From the NCBI RefSeq assembly GCF_030252165.1, contig NZ_CP126969.1:744001-808000 (forward strand): DNA of 64,000 nucleotides. Reading direction: 5' to 3'. Shown piece by piece: positions 35,272 to 44,153 of this stretch. This stretch comes from Corynebacterium breve (lineage in GTDB: Bacteria > Actinomycetota > Actinomycetes > Mycobacteriales > Mycobacteriaceae). Position numbers and translations under genes: made by a program. The notes under the pieces are model-generated. The model saw only the letters and a program-made list of their open reading frames with translations, had not been told where the DNA came from and did no database searches. Position 1 is the stretch's first letter; every line of letters starts with the position of its first letter.

Positions 35272-35757
35272 ATGAAAACCTCGCGCACAATTATTCTTGT
35301 CGACGGTCCCTCCGGATCTGGCAAGACAACGTTTGCCAATCAACTAGGGGAGGAGTGTGGGATTCGAGTAGTGCATCTCGACGACTTCTACCCAGGTTGG
35401 TCCGGTTTGAAAGAGGCAGCCCACATGGTCGTCGAGGATGTCTTGCACCCAACAAGTCCCGGGTACACGCGGTGGGACTGGGTAAAGGACGAACCCGCCG
35501 AATGGGTGGCGCTCGATCCTAACGCGGACCTGATTGTGGAAGGCGTTGGGGCGCTCACGCAGGCATCCGTAGCGGCTGCGAAGCGCCTTGGCGAGGTGCT
35601 CACCGTGCGGATTACAGCCCCGTATGAGCAGCGGAAACGCCGCGCCTTAGAGCGAGACCCTGGTTATGCCGAGTTTTGGGACATGTGGGCCGCGCAAGAA
35701 AGGGAGCTCTACGCGTCTGAGGTTCCTGTCCAGCCCGACCTCGTGATGCAGTGGTAG
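35272..35757 (+). CDS. P-loop nucleoside/vitamin-type kinase
   Basis: 161 residues. Walker A is VDGPSGSGKTTFANQL; HLDDFYPGW follows as in uridine kinase-like ATPases; a lid region EQRKRRALERDPGYAEFWDMW contains basic residues. The family often appears as a uridine kinase or (d)CMP kinase-related protein. Being two bases after ykoC in the riboswitch operon suggests a role with the imported vitamin, but this is inference. The open frame extends upstream; ATG 35272 follows the ykoC stop. Confidence 0.75.
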   Translation: MKTSRTIILVDGPSGSGKTTFANQLGEECGIRVVHLDDFYPGWSGLKEAAHMVVEDVLHPTSPGYTRWDWVKDEPAEWVALDPNADLIVEGVGALTQASVAAAKRLGEVLTVRITAPYEQRKRRALERDPGYAEFWDMWAAQERELYASEVPVQPDLVMQW

Positions 35758-36099
35758 CTAGAGGATCTCGCTCAAAAGCTCCATTGGACGAGGAATCCTC
35801 ACGCCCTTGTCGGTAACAACAATTGGTCGCTGAATCAGTCGCGGGTGTGCCACCATCGCGTCGAGGAGCTCGTCGTCCGTCAAGTCCTTGGATAAACCGA
35901 GCTCTTTGTACTCCGCCTCGCGCGTGCGGATTGCGTCGTGGACGGAGAGGCCTGCGTCGTTGATAAGCTGCTTGAGTTCGCTTTTCGACGGTGGCGTTTC
36001 CAAATACTTCACCACTGTCGGCTCTTCGCCGTGCTCGTGGAGCATTTTCAATGCATTGCGAGAGGTGGAACACTGCGGATTGTGATAGATCGTGCTCAT
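35758..36099 (-). CDS. arsC: ArsC-type arsenate reductase family protein
   Basis: 113 residues of the glutaredoxin-linked ArsC/Spx-like family: IYHNPQCSTSRNALKML with the catalytic cysteine in CSTSR, PTVVKYLETPPSKSEL, and HPRLIQRPIVVTDKGVRIPRP, whose RP-arginines position the substrate. The plain family call is safe; an arsenate role is inferred, since no ars operon is adjacent. ATG 36099 gives the normal start. It is ten bases after the DUF402 stop. Confidence 0.85.
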   Translation of the reverse strand: MSTIYHNPQCSTSRNALKMLHEHGEEPTVVKYLETPPSKSELKQLINDAGLSVHDAIRTREAEYKELGLSKDLTDDELLDAMVAHPRLIQRPIVVTDKGVRIPRPMELLSEIL

Positions 36100-36109
36100 G
36101 GGGTTTAGC

Positions 36110-36646
36110 TTAACCAATGGGAGCGAGCTGAACCTCGTCTGCCCAGGTCAAATCAATGCCGAGGGTTTTCAACCATTCCATTGCGTCGTCGTCGTGGCGG
36201 GTGATGCCTTCGACGGCGGTGAGCGTGGTGTCGATTGCGCGCTCGGCTTCTTCGGCGGTAATCAGCCCCGCGGAAGTAGCTGCTGCGAGTTCGTCGATAT
36301 CGAGCACATCGATCGGTTCACCCGTATTGGAAACTAGGTCAACGTATAGGTCGCGAGTTGACCAGACTTTGCCTTCGACGTTGATGTCGGCGACATCGAA
36401 GTAATAATCCTGCTCCTCGTTGATGCCTTCGCGAAAGTGGAAGATATTGGCGCGCAGACCAAGCCGAGGTAGTAGCCAGCTCTCGAGGTATCCAAACCGC
36501 GGATGATTTGCACCGCGGGCCATGTATAGGCCGAAGTCAGTGACGTGGAAGGTATCGACTTCGCGCAGGTATCCCTTTGGATCAGTGTTCGTCTTTGACG
36601 TCGTGTCAAAGGTTTCCTGCTTCACAGGGTGTAGGTCTGCGCTCAT
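36110..36646 (-). CDS. DUF402 domain protein
   Basis: 178 residues. The central region (YLREVDTFHVTDFGLYMARGANHPRFGYLESWLLP, REGINEEQDYYFDVADINVEGKVWSTRDLYVDLV) is the FomD/DUF402 barrel, whose members include nucleotide-diphosphate hydrolases. The C-terminal part is helical. It is encoded between arsC and the secreted Rv1157c-like gene on the same strand, with two bases separating it from the latter. Confidence 0.8.
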   Translation of the reverse strand: MSADLHPVKQETFDTTSKTNTDPKGYLREVDTFHVTDFGLYMARGANHPRFGYLESWLLPRLGLRANIFHFREGINEEQDYYFDVADINVEGKVWSTRDLYVDLVSNTGEPIDVLDIDELAAATSAGLITAEEAERAIDTTLTAVEGITRHDDDAMEWLKTLGIDLTWADEVQLAPIG

Positions 36647-36648
36647 TG

Positions 36649-37356
36649 TTACCTCACGTTAAACATAGCGGCGGTCGGTGCGAAAGAACATGAATTCTCT
36701 TGTGTGTGCGCGGTTCCGCTGACTACTGCGATTACCGTGCCAGAACCGGTTGACGCCACTCCGGAGAGTGTTGTTGGTCCTGCTGGGTTTATCCCATTGT
36801 TATCTAATGGCGTTACACCGGTCGCCAGGGTTGAAGTGTTGAGCCAGTAGGCTTTCATGCCGTCTTGTTGCTCCGCAGCAGGTGGGGTGCCCAATGCGGT
36901 AAAGACGAAAGTTGCCTGTCCTTCGCTCGGTGCGGGTGCAGGGCTGGAGGCGGGGCCGGGAACAGCGATGACACTAGCCGTTGAATGGAGGCCACTGCCC
37001 ATGCAATTGCTCGACACCGTTGGCCAGTAGAACTGCGTAAAAGCAGGGGCGTCGTCGGGAAGTGGTGGTCCGCCTAGTTCGCCGCCTGCACCGGAGAAAA
37101 ACGCGACCGCGGTACGCAACGCATTGGCTACGTCATTGGGTACGTAAGGCTGGTCTGCGAAGTCGTTTACAGAGGAGACAGTGTGATCGTTGGGGCGTCC
37201 TAGCTCATCGAGGTAGGACGAGGTGAGTGCCTTTAGGTCGAATCCAGGGACCGACAACACTGGCTGGGCATTTGCGGTGCTAGTAAACGTGGCGACGGTG
37301 ACCACTGTTGCCAGAGTGGCGGTGCAAAGCTTGCGGGCTGCGGAGGGGAAACGCAC
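36649..37356 (-). CDS. Secreted protein similar to M. tuberculosis Rv1157c family
   Basis: 235 residues: a Sec signal peptide (basic start, hydrophobic core to about residue 25, cleavage near ANAQP), a mature domain of about 200 residues with a proline-rich stretch (VPGPASSPAPAPSEG) and a pair of cysteines (Cys in SSNCMGSG and ENSCSF) that could form a disulfide. Family membership is inferred from sequence and from its place upstream of typA, as in mycobacteria. Function unknown. Confidence 0.72.
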   Translation of the reverse strand: MRFPSAARKLCTATLATVVTVATFTSTANAQPVLSVPGFDLKALTSSYLDELGRPNDHTVSSVNDFADQPYVPNDVANALRTAVAFFSGAGGELGGPPLPDDAPAFTQFYWPTVSSNCMGSGLHSTASVIAVPGPASSPAPAPSEGQATFVFTALGTPPAAEQQDGMKAYWLNTSTLATGVTPLDNNGINPAGPTTLSGVASTGSGTVIAVVSGTAHTQENSCSFAPTAAMFNVR

Positions 37357-37538
37357 GGGTAGAGATCCTCACGTATTGGGGCATGTTTAAGGGCGGACTG
37401 TAGGCACATTGGCAAATGCGACCGACGATAAACTACAGTAACAATAGATAACAATAGTCACAATTGTAACGCAGTCAAGTGTTTTTGTTGCTCTCACTAG
37501 TTTTGATTGGTGGGTTAGTAGACGGGTGCAAATCGAGC

Positions 37539-37580
37539 ATTGCGCAAAACCGTACCGTTAGCCGAACGGTTTTGCGCAAT
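37539..37580. promoter_or_regulatory. Perfect 15-bp inverted repeat upstream of typA
   Basis: Arms ATTGCGCAAAACCGT (37539-37553) and its exact complement (37566-37580), with a 12-base loop. It is not between converging genes and has no T-tract, so it is more likely an operator or attenuator than a simple terminator. Confidence 0.6.
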
Positions 37581-37649
37581 GGAACTAAAAGTGACATCTC
37601 ACACGCCGGTAAGACCTCGATCATGCAGATATGCGATTGACCGAGTAGG

Positions 37650-37664
37650 GTTTAACCGTTAAAC
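37650..37664. promoter_or_regulatory. Palindromic site just upstream of typA
   Basis: GTTTAAC-C-GTTAAAC, arms of seven bases with one spacer, 31 bases before the typA start. Position suits a repressor or activator site over the promoter or leader. Confidence 0.5.
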
Positions 37665-37694
37665 AGACACCCCTGAAGTAGAGGAGCACTCTTC

Positions 37695-39608
37695 GTGTCG
37701 TATCCCGAGTTCCGTAACGTTGCAATCGTCGCCCACGTCGACCACGGCAAGACCACTCTTGTCAATTCCTTGCTGGAGCAGTCCGGCGTTTTTGGCGACC
37801 ATGGCGAAGTTGCCGACCGCGTCATGGACTCCGGTGATCTAGAGCGCGAAAAAGGCATCACCATTTTGGCCAAAAACACCGCGATTCGTCGCCCAGGTAA
37901 GGGCAAAGACGGTCGCGATTTGGTCATCAACGTCATTGATACCCCAGGTCACGCCGACTTTGGTGGCGAGGTCGAGCGTGGCCTTTCCATGGTTGATGGT
38001 GTCGTTCTGCTAGTCGATGCCTCCGAGGGCCCGCTTCCACAGACGCGCTTCGTGCTGGGCAAGGCACTCGCTGCGAAGAAGCCCGTTATCATCTGTGTAA
38101 ACAAGACTGACCGCCCAGATGCGCGCATCGACGAAGTCGTCGAAGAGGCGCAGGATCTGCTCCTCGAGCTCGGTGCTTCTCTGGAAGACCCTGAGGCTGC
38201 GGAAGCTGCAGAGAATCTGCTTGATCTGCCAGTTTTGTACACCTCCGGCCGTGCAGGTCGCGCAGCGCTGGAAAACCCAGGCAACGGAAATCTCCCAGAC
38301 AACGAGGATCTGGAGCCACTGTTCAGCGTCATCTACGATGAAATCCCCGAGCCAGCAGCCGAATTCGAGGGCCCTTTCCAGGCACAGGTAACCAACTTGG
38401 ACTCCAGCTCCTTCCTCGGCCGTATCGCACTGATCCGTGTGCACCGCGGCTCGGTGAAGAAGGGGCAGCAGGTCGCGTGGATTCACTACGACGAAGAGGG
38501 CGAACAGCACGTCAAAAACGTCAAGGTTGCTGAGCTCCTTCGCACCGTCGGATTCGAGCGCGTTCCCGCAGAGGGCGAGGTTGTCGCTGGCGACATCGCC
38601 GCGATCTCCGGTATCGACGAGATCATGATCGGCGATACAATCACCGACCCTGAGCACGTCGAACCGCTGCCACGCATCAAGGTCGACGAGCCGGCGCTGT
38701 CCATGACCATCGGCGTGAATACCTCTCCAATGGCTGGCCGCAACGGTGGCGACAAGCTCACCGCGCGTGTGATCAAGGCTCGCCTTGAACAGGAACTCAT
38801 CGGTAACGTGTCTTTGCGCGTTTTGCCTACTGAGCGTCCCGATACCTGGGAAGTCCAGGGCCGTGGCGAAATGGCCCTAACTGTTCTGATCGAGACGATG
38901 CGTCGCGAAGGCTTCGAGCTCACCGTGGGTAAGCCACAGGTGGTCACCCGCGAAATCGACGGCAAGCTCCACGAGCCGTACGAGCACATGATCATCGACA
39001 CCCCGGCCGAGTACCAGGGCAATGTCACCCAGCTCATGGCAGCTCGTAAGGGGCAGATGACCGCAATGGGCAACGCCGCCGGCGACTGGGTTCGCATGGA
39101 GTTCGATGTCCCTGCGCGTGGTTTGATTGGTTTCCGCACCACCTTCATGACCGAAACCCACGGTGCGGGTATCGCAAACTCCTACTCGATCGAGCCTCGC
39201 CCATGGGCCGGTGAAATCAAGGGTCGCCCAACCGGCTCATTGGTAGCAGACCGTTCGGGTCAGATCACCGCCTACGCATTGATGAACCTCTCCGACCGTG
39301 GCGAGTTCTTCGTCGAACCTGGTGCTGAGGCTTACGAGGGCATGGTCGTCGGCGCGAACAACCGCGATGAGGACATGGACGTGAACATCACCAAGGAAAA
39401 GAAGCTGACCAACATGCGTGCTGCTTCCGCGGATACCACCGTGACCTTGAACAAGGCGAAGTCCTTGACGCTTGACGAAGCGATCGAGTTCTGTGATGAA
39501 GACGAATGCGTCGAGGTTGCTCCAGAGGCAATGCGCGTGCGTAAGGTCATCCTCAACGCGACCGAACGTGGCCGTGCACGTTCCCGACAGAAGAACCTGA
39601 ACAACTAG
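37695..39608 (+). CDS. typA: Ribosome-associated GTPase TypA/BipA
   Basis: 637 residues with the translational GTPase G motifs: AHVDHGKTTLVNSLL (G1), EREKGITILAKN (G2), DTPGHADFGGEVER (G3), NKTDRP (G4). Domains II, III, V and the BipA C-terminal domain follow. It acts at the ribosome during cold, stress or subunit assembly. The start is GTG 37695 with GAGGAGC upstream. It begins the long plus-strand run into the mycothiol and dap genes. Confidence 0.96.
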   Translation: MSYPEFRNVAIVAHVDHGKTTLVNSLLEQSGVFGDHGEVADRVMDSGDLEREKGITILAKNTAIRRPGKGKDGRDLVINVIDTPGHADFGGEVERGLSMVDGVVLLVDASEGPLPQTRFVLGKALAAKKPVIICVNKTDRPDARIDEVVEEAQDLLLELGASLEDPEAAEAAENLLDLPVLYTSGRAGRAALENPGNGNLPDNEDLEPLFSVIYDEIPEPAAEFEGPFQAQVTNLDSSSFLGRIALIRVHRGSVKKGQQVAWIHYDEEGEQHVKNVKVAELLRTVGFERVPAEGEVVAGDIAAISGIDEIMIGDTITDPEHVEPLPRIKVDEPALSMTIGVNTSPMAGRNGGDKLTARVIKARLEQELIGNVSLRVLPTERPDTWEVQGRGEMALTVLIETMRREGFELTVGKPQVVTREIDGKLHEPYEHMIIDTPAEYQGNVTQLMAARKGQMTAMGNAAGDWVRMEFDVPARGLIGFRTTFMTETHGAGIANSYSIEPRPWAGEIKGRPTGSLVADRSGQITAYALMNLSDRGEFFVEPGAEAYEGMVVGANNRDEDMDVNITKEKKLTNMRAASADTTVTLNKAKSLTLDEAIEFCDEDECVEVAPEAMRVRKVILNATERGRARSRQKNLNN

Positions 39609-39611
39609 TTC

Positions 39612-40802
39612 ATGCGGGCGTCGTTGCGTCGTCCACTTGGTGTGGCGTTGATGTTTGCCACCAACGGTGTGGCAATTTCATCGCTCCTTCCGTGGTATCC
39701 CACTCTGAAGGACCAGTGGGCACTCAACGATGCTCTTTTTGGTGTGATCGTCGCCGCGATCGCAATCGGATCGCTGCTTTCTGCGACTCTGCCGGCCTGG
39801 GCTGAGCAAAGATTTGGTGCCCGCCCGACCATGGTCGTGGGCACCCTCATCACCGCCGTACTCCTCGTCGCGGTGGGTTTCTCGCCGAACGCGCTGGTTC
39901 TCACACTCTTTCTCTTATTGTTTGGCATCTTTGACACGATCATCGATGTTTCCCAAAACGTTGCCGCAGTGCGCGTGCAAAATGAGCTCGGCAAGTCCAT
40001 CATGTCGTCGCTCCACGCATGCTGGTCGCTCGGCGCGGTACTTGGAGGCGCGCTTGCCACGGCAGCCGCTGTCTCAGATGTCAGCCTCCCAGTGCATTTG
40101 TCGACGATCGCCGCTGCAGAAATTCTCCTCGTCCTCCTCGCAGCGTGGATGATGGGGGACGTCAATGAAGAAGCCGCTCCAATCGAGTCCGCGGAGGAAG
40201 CGGAGGAAAAGGGCGAAGAGAAATCCAGCGAGCTTTCCCCTCGCGTGTTTCTTATCGCCCTGCCAGTTGCGATCGTCGCTCTTTCGGGAACTGTGGTCGA
40301 AGACATCGGCAACAACTGGGCGGCATTGTCCGCAGCTGTGCTCACGTCGGTGAGCTTGCAGGCGGCCGGTGCAGCGTATGCAGTGGTTTATGCCGCTCAA
40401 ATGGTTGGCAGGTTTGCGGGCGATCTGATCATCAATCGTTTCGGTCGCGTGGCAGTCGCGCAGGCTGGAGGGGCATGCATCGCATTGGGCGGCTTGGCAG
40501 TAGTGCTGGCTACCAACCCTTGGATCCTTTACGCGGGGTACGCGCTAGTCGGCTGGGGATGTGCGACGTTGGTCCCGAGCGCATACGCGGCGTCGGCAAG
40601 CTTGCCTGGGGTAGCGCAAAGTACCGGATTGACTGTGGTGAGTTGGCTCATGCGAGTGGGCTTTCTCACGGCCAGCCCTCTCATTGGCATGGTTTCTGAG
40701 CTTACAACCTTGCGTGTAGCTCTGACTATCTTGCCAGTTATGGGTGTTACCGTAGTGATTTTTGCGCGGGGATTGAACGGTAGCGTGGTAAAACAAAGGT
40801 AA
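39612..40802 (+). CDS. Major facilitator superfamily transporter
   Basis: 396 residues, twelve predicted helices in two halves joined by an acidic loop at about 185-205 (EEAAPIESAEEAEEKGEE). The N-terminal half contains the MFS loop motif AEQRFGARPTMVVG. Substrate unknown; related proteins are often FucP/inner-membrane exporters. It starts three bases after typA and its stop overlaps the next start by one base, so it is coupled to the LpqW-like gene. Confidence 0.87.
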   Translation: MRASLRRPLGVALMFATNGVAISSLLPWYPTLKDQWALNDALFGVIVAAIAIGSLLSATLPAWAEQRFGARPTMVVGTLITAVLLVAVGFSPNALVLTLFLLLFGIFDTIIDVSQNVAAVRVQNELGKSIMSSLHACWSLGAVLGGALATAAAVSDVSLPVHLSTIAAAEILLVLLAAWMMGDVNEEAAPIESAEEAEEKGEEKSSELSPRVFLIALPVAIVALSGTVVEDIGNNWAALSAAVLTSVSLQAAGAAYAVVYAAQMVGRFAGDLIINRFGRVAVAQAGGACIALGGLAVVLATNPWILYAGYALVGWGCATLVPSAYAASASLPGVAQSTGLTVVSWLMRVGFLTASPLIGMVSELTTLRVALTILPVMGVTVVIFARGLNGSVVKQR

Positions 40803-42466
40803 TGAAAAAACGCATTACTTTGGTGACTACGGCCTTGCTTGCGGCGGGGGCTGTTGTTGCTGGATGTGCTGCTAACCCTGGCCCACCTCCAGTTGTCACT
40901 CCGAGCCCAGAGCCTACGACGGCCAATGAGTCGTCGACAAGCAAAAAAGCTGAGCCGATTTCGAAACGTTCTGAAGTAACCGTGGGTGTTGAGGCGCTGC
41001 GCAACGGGCTCAATCCGCATTTGCTTGCCGACGAATCCTCCGTGGTTCGATCCGTGGCCCGTCTCGTGCTGCCTAGTGTTTTTGAGCAGGGCGAACTGAA
41101 CACGGACGTGATGAAATCTGCCGAGGTAGTGGAGTATACCGACGCGGCGATGACGGTGCGCTATGTGATTCAGGATGCAGCGCAATGGTCGGACGGAACT
41201 CCTCTGACTGGGTCGGACTTTAAATATTTGTGGTTGGCGATGACGCAGACTCCTGGCGTATTGAACCCAGGCGGCTATGAGGCGATCAGTGCTGTGCGGG
41301 TCAGTGGCGCCAATGGCAAGACGGTAGATGTTGATTTTGCCAAGCCGGTGGCCCAGTGGCAGGAGTTGTTTCAGTTTCTGGTCCCGTCGCATTTGATCGG
41401 CCCCGACCCTGTGAACTTCAGGACGGGAATGCGCGATGACATTCCAGCGTCAGCGGGGCGCTACATGGTGGTAAAGGTAGACCGCGGTCGGGGCACGGTC
41501 ACCCTCAACCGCAACGACAGGTTCTGGGGCGCCGACCCTGCGAAAATCGACATTGTCAATCTGGGAGCAGTGCGATCGACAACTCAAAGCGCCGACCAGC
41601 TACGTGCGGGGCAACTCAACTTTGTCGACATGATCCCCGAAGAGACCACCAGAAGCGTCTATGAGCTTGTTCCGGAGGCGCAGATTCGTATGATTCAATC
41701 GCCGCGAACGCTAGGCCTGAGCTTGTCGACGACCTCGCCGCTTCTTGAAGAACATGCTGCGCGCGTGGAGCTTCGCTCCTTGATCGATGTTCCGCTGATC
41801 GCCCGCATCAGTGTGGGACGTTCCACTGATATTGCGATTGCAGAATCCGCTCCTGTCAGCGACCAGGAACCTGAGGTGCTTCCTGAAACGATCGCCGCCA
41901 ACCGGCCTTTGCGGATTGCGGCCGACCCCGCGGACCCAGAGGCCTCCGCGGCCGTGCGCTCTTTGGTCGATTCGCTGGTGGCGCGTGGGGTGGACGCTGA
42001 AGTTGTCTCTACTGATATGAACGACATCACCAGAAACCAACTGCCTGCCGGCGACGTTGATGCCGTGGTTACCTGGGATTTCAATGCCGCCAACTCCCTC
42101 GATGCTGCCAGCCAATTGCGCTGCCCATCGGAAGAAGTTGACATGCGCTCGGGTAACCTGTCGGGCTATTGCACCCCCGAAACCGAGGTGCTTTCCGACG
42201 AGATTCTCGCCGGAACCGTTTCCACCGACGAGGCTCACGCGCAGGTGGATGCGGTTGTCGAACGCGAAGTCTTGTGGGTCCCGTTCCTCCACGAGCAGCG
42301 CTTGCTAGCCCTAGGCTCCGGCATCGTTGGCCCAGACCCTAAGCTGGAGAATTGGACCGAGGGATTGGCTTCCGCGGCGATTTGGACCCTAGCCGATCCT
42401 GTAGCTGCGGGTGAGACCAACACCACGGAGCCGGTAGAAACCACAAAGGAGAGCTCGGAAGAATGA
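40802..42466 (+). CDS. lpqW: LpqW-like ABC-transporter substrate-binding lipoprotein
   Basis: 554 residues: a lipoprotein signal peptide ending in VAGC (Cys22), then a family 5 oligopeptide-binding fold (LNPHLLADESSVVRSVARLVLPSVFEQ, AAQWSDGTPLTGSDFKYLWLAM). In M. tuberculosis LpqW follows typA and modulates PIM/LAM assembly; the same position supports the symbol. Whether it transports a peptide is not known. It overlaps mshB by four bases. Confidence 0.78.
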   Translation: MKKRITLVTTALLAAGAVVAGCAANPGPPPVVTPSPEPTTANESSTSKKAEPISKRSEVTVGVEALRNGLNPHLLADESSVVRSVARLVLPSVFEQGELNTDVMKSAEVVEYTDAAMTVRYVIQDAAQWSDGTPLTGSDFKYLWLAMTQTPGVLNPGGYEAISAVRVSGANGKTVDVDFAKPVAQWQELFQFLVPSHLIGPDPVNFRTGMRDDIPASAGRYMVVKVDRGRGTVTLNRNDRFWGADPAKIDIVNLGAVRSTTQSADQLRAGQLNFVDMIPEETTRSVYELVPEAQIRMIQSPRTLGLSLSTTSPLLEEHAARVELRSLIDVPLIARISVGRSTDIAIAESAPVSDQEPEVLPETIAANRPLRIAADPADPEASAAVRSLVDSLVARGVDAEVVSTDMNDITRNQLPAGDVDAVVTWDFNAANSLDAASQLRCPSEEVDMRSGNLSGYCTPETEVLSDEILAGTVSTDEAHAQVDAVVEREVLWVPFLHEQRLLALGSGIVGPDPKLENWTEGLASAAIWTLADPVAAGETNTTEPVETTKESSEE

Positions 42467-43350
42467 TTCCAGTAGCGCACAATCAGCGAGACCTTGCCGG
42501 CTACCGTGTGATCGCGGTACACGCCCATCCCGATGACGAAGCGATCTGGACCGGCGGTACGCTTGCGGATCTTGCTCGACGTGGAGCAGACGTTCTCGTT
42601 GTCACCTGCACATTGGGCGAAGAGGGCGAGGTGATCGGGGAGACCTACCAAGGCTTGGTCAACGACGCAGCAGACCAGCTCGGAGGCTTCCGCATTGCCG
42701 AGCTTGCCAGTTCACTTCGTATTCTCGGCGCGCGTGGCACTTTCCTGGGCGGCGCCGGTGCATTCCGAGATTCCGGGATGGCCGGTTCACCTGCGCATGA
42801 CAACCCGAGGGCCTTTGTTAATTCGGGTCAGCAGGCGACTGAGGCACTTGCGGAGATCTTCCGTGCAGAGCGGCCGCATCTGGTCTTGACTTACGGACCA
42901 GATGGGGGATACGGCCACCCGGACCATATTCAAGCCCACGACATCACCCACGCTGCGGCCCAGCAGGTGGAAGTCCCACGCATTGCCTGGGCAGTCCAAC
43001 TCCGTGCCGACCTTGATCGTGATGCAGCGACCACAATCCCAACCGGTTGGCGTGCCCCAGAAGCAGGGGAGTTGGCAGCGGTTGACAGCGCCGATACATG
43101 GGTCGAACTAGACGACATCGCCTATGCCACCAAAATCGAGGCCATGCGGGCGCACGCAACGCAACTGTGGATCGCCGATGGCTCGGTTTCGGAGACTAAC
43201 CCACATGCCGCGTGGGGCGCGGGCCCTCGCACGGTGTTTGCTTTGTCCAACCTGATCGCCCAGCCAGTACTTCGACGCGAGCACTATCAAATGGGTGCAG
43301 GCCTTGAATTGCCTCAGGGTGCTGAACTTCTGTACGGAATCGAGAAGTAG
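42463..43350 (+). CDS. mshB: N-acetyl-1-D-myo-inositol-2-amino-2-deoxy-alpha-D-glucopyranoside deacetylase
   Basis: 295 residues of the LmbE-like zinc deacetylase family. The zinc motif AHPDDE (HPDDEAIW near residue 25) and the second set YGHPDHIQAHDIT provide ligands and the catalytic base. MshB removes acetate from GlcNAc-inositol in mycothiol synthesis, and the substrate call rests on context. It sits in the mycobacterial typA-lpqW-mshB order. Confidence 0.9.
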   Translation: MIPVAHNQRDLAGYRVIAVHAHPDDEAIWTGGTLADLARRGADVLVVTCTLGEEGEVIGETYQGLVNDAADQLGGFRIAELASSLRILGARGTFLGGAGAFRDSGMAGSPAHDNPRAFVNSGQQATEALAEIFRAERPHLVLTYGPDGGYGHPDHIQAHDITHAAAQQVEVPRIAWAVQLRADLDRDAATTIPTGWRAPEAGELAAVDSADTWVELDDIAYATKIEAMRAHATQLWIADGSVSETNPHAAWGAGPRTVFALSNLIAQPVLRREHYQMGAGLELPQGAELLYGIEK

Positions 43351-43354
43351 GAAC

Positions 43355-43747
43355 GTGCCCAACAAGAAAGAGTCCCGCTCCGTCGTGCGCAACGACTTCT
43401 CGCGTGGGGAACAAACCACAGGACTGTCCTGGTTGGCGATGGGGGCAATTTTCTCGCTGTTGCTGGAAGTCGTGTACCTGAGTACGTGGATTGGTGGGTT
43501 CCCATTTCCCTATACGATCGTGGTGGCCTTCTTCTTTAACATGGTGCTCACTCGCACGGCGCTACTTTGGACAGACAACGTCTTTGTCGCTTTGATCCCA
43601 CTTGCGGCGTGGATTGTAGGGTTTGTGCTTTTGATGTTCGGCGTGGAGGTCACAGGTGACATGCTGATGGCCAATAATATTCGTACCGTCTTGCTGCTCT
43701 TTTCAGGTCTAGCTGGTGGAATCGTGCCGGTGCTGAAGACCAAATGA
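43355..43747 (+). CDS. Membrane protein of the Rv1171 region type
   Basis: 130 residues, four hydrophobic helices (about 26-48, 52-72, 78-100, 105-127) after a basic N-terminus. Function unknown. It begins at GTG 43355, five bases after mshB, so it is cotranscribed with it. In mycobacteria a small membrane protein also follows mshB. Confidence 0.72.
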   Translation: MPNKKESRSVVRNDFSRGEQTTGLSWLAMGAIFSLLLEVVYLSTWIGGFPFPYTIVVAFFFNMVLTRTALLWTDNVFVALIPLAAWIVGFVLLMFGVEVTGDMLMANNIRTVLLLFSGLAGGIVPVLKTK

Positions 43748-43817
43748 CGTACTTCCCAGGAAGTACGAGTAACATACAGCCAAATAGTTCTTGTGTCGAG
43801 GAGTTTGAGAAAGTCTT

Positions 43818-44141
43818 ATGACTTACGTTATTGCCCAACCGTGTGTAGATGTTCTTGATCGTTCCTGCGTGGAAGAATGTCCAGTCGACTGCATTTACGA
43901 AGGCAAGCGCATGCTGTACATCCACCCCGACGAGTGCGTGGACTGCGGCGCGTGTGAACCTGCGTGTCCAGTAGAAGCTATCTTCTATGAGGATGACACC
44001 CCTGACGAGTGGGCTGAGTACTACGATGCTAATGTTGGCTTCTTCGATGAGCTGGGCTCCCCAGGTGGCGCAGCAAAGCTGGGTGCACAGGACTTTGACC
44101 ACCCATTCGTCGCAGCCCTGCCTCCGCAGAATCAGGAGTAG
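43818..44141 (+). CDS. fdxC: 7Fe ferredoxin (3Fe-4S / 4Fe-4S)
   Basis: 107 residues. The cysteine pattern ([17 protein letters not shown], then [12 protein letters not shown]) is that of a seven-iron ferredoxin with one 3Fe-4S and one 4Fe-4S cluster. It carries electrons between metabolic enzymes; the partner is unknown. As in mycobacteria, dapC follows twelve bases later. Confidence 0.93.
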   Translation: MTYVIAQPCVDVLDRSCVEECPVDCIYEGKRMLYIHPDECVDCGACEPACPVEAIFYEDDTPDEWAEYYDANVGFFDELGSPGGAAKLGAQDFDHPFVAALPPQNQE

Positions 44142-44153
44142 GGCGAGCGTTTC

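Larger units (their letters stand above)
37357..37694. other. Divergent intergenic region with two palindromes
   Basis: About 340 bases between the secreted-protein gene and typA. It contains AT-rich elements near 37437-37475, a perfect 15-bp inverted repeat at 37539-37580 and a smaller palindrome, GTTTAAC-C-GTTAAAC, at 37650-37664. No gene is seen. Confidence 0.7.
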
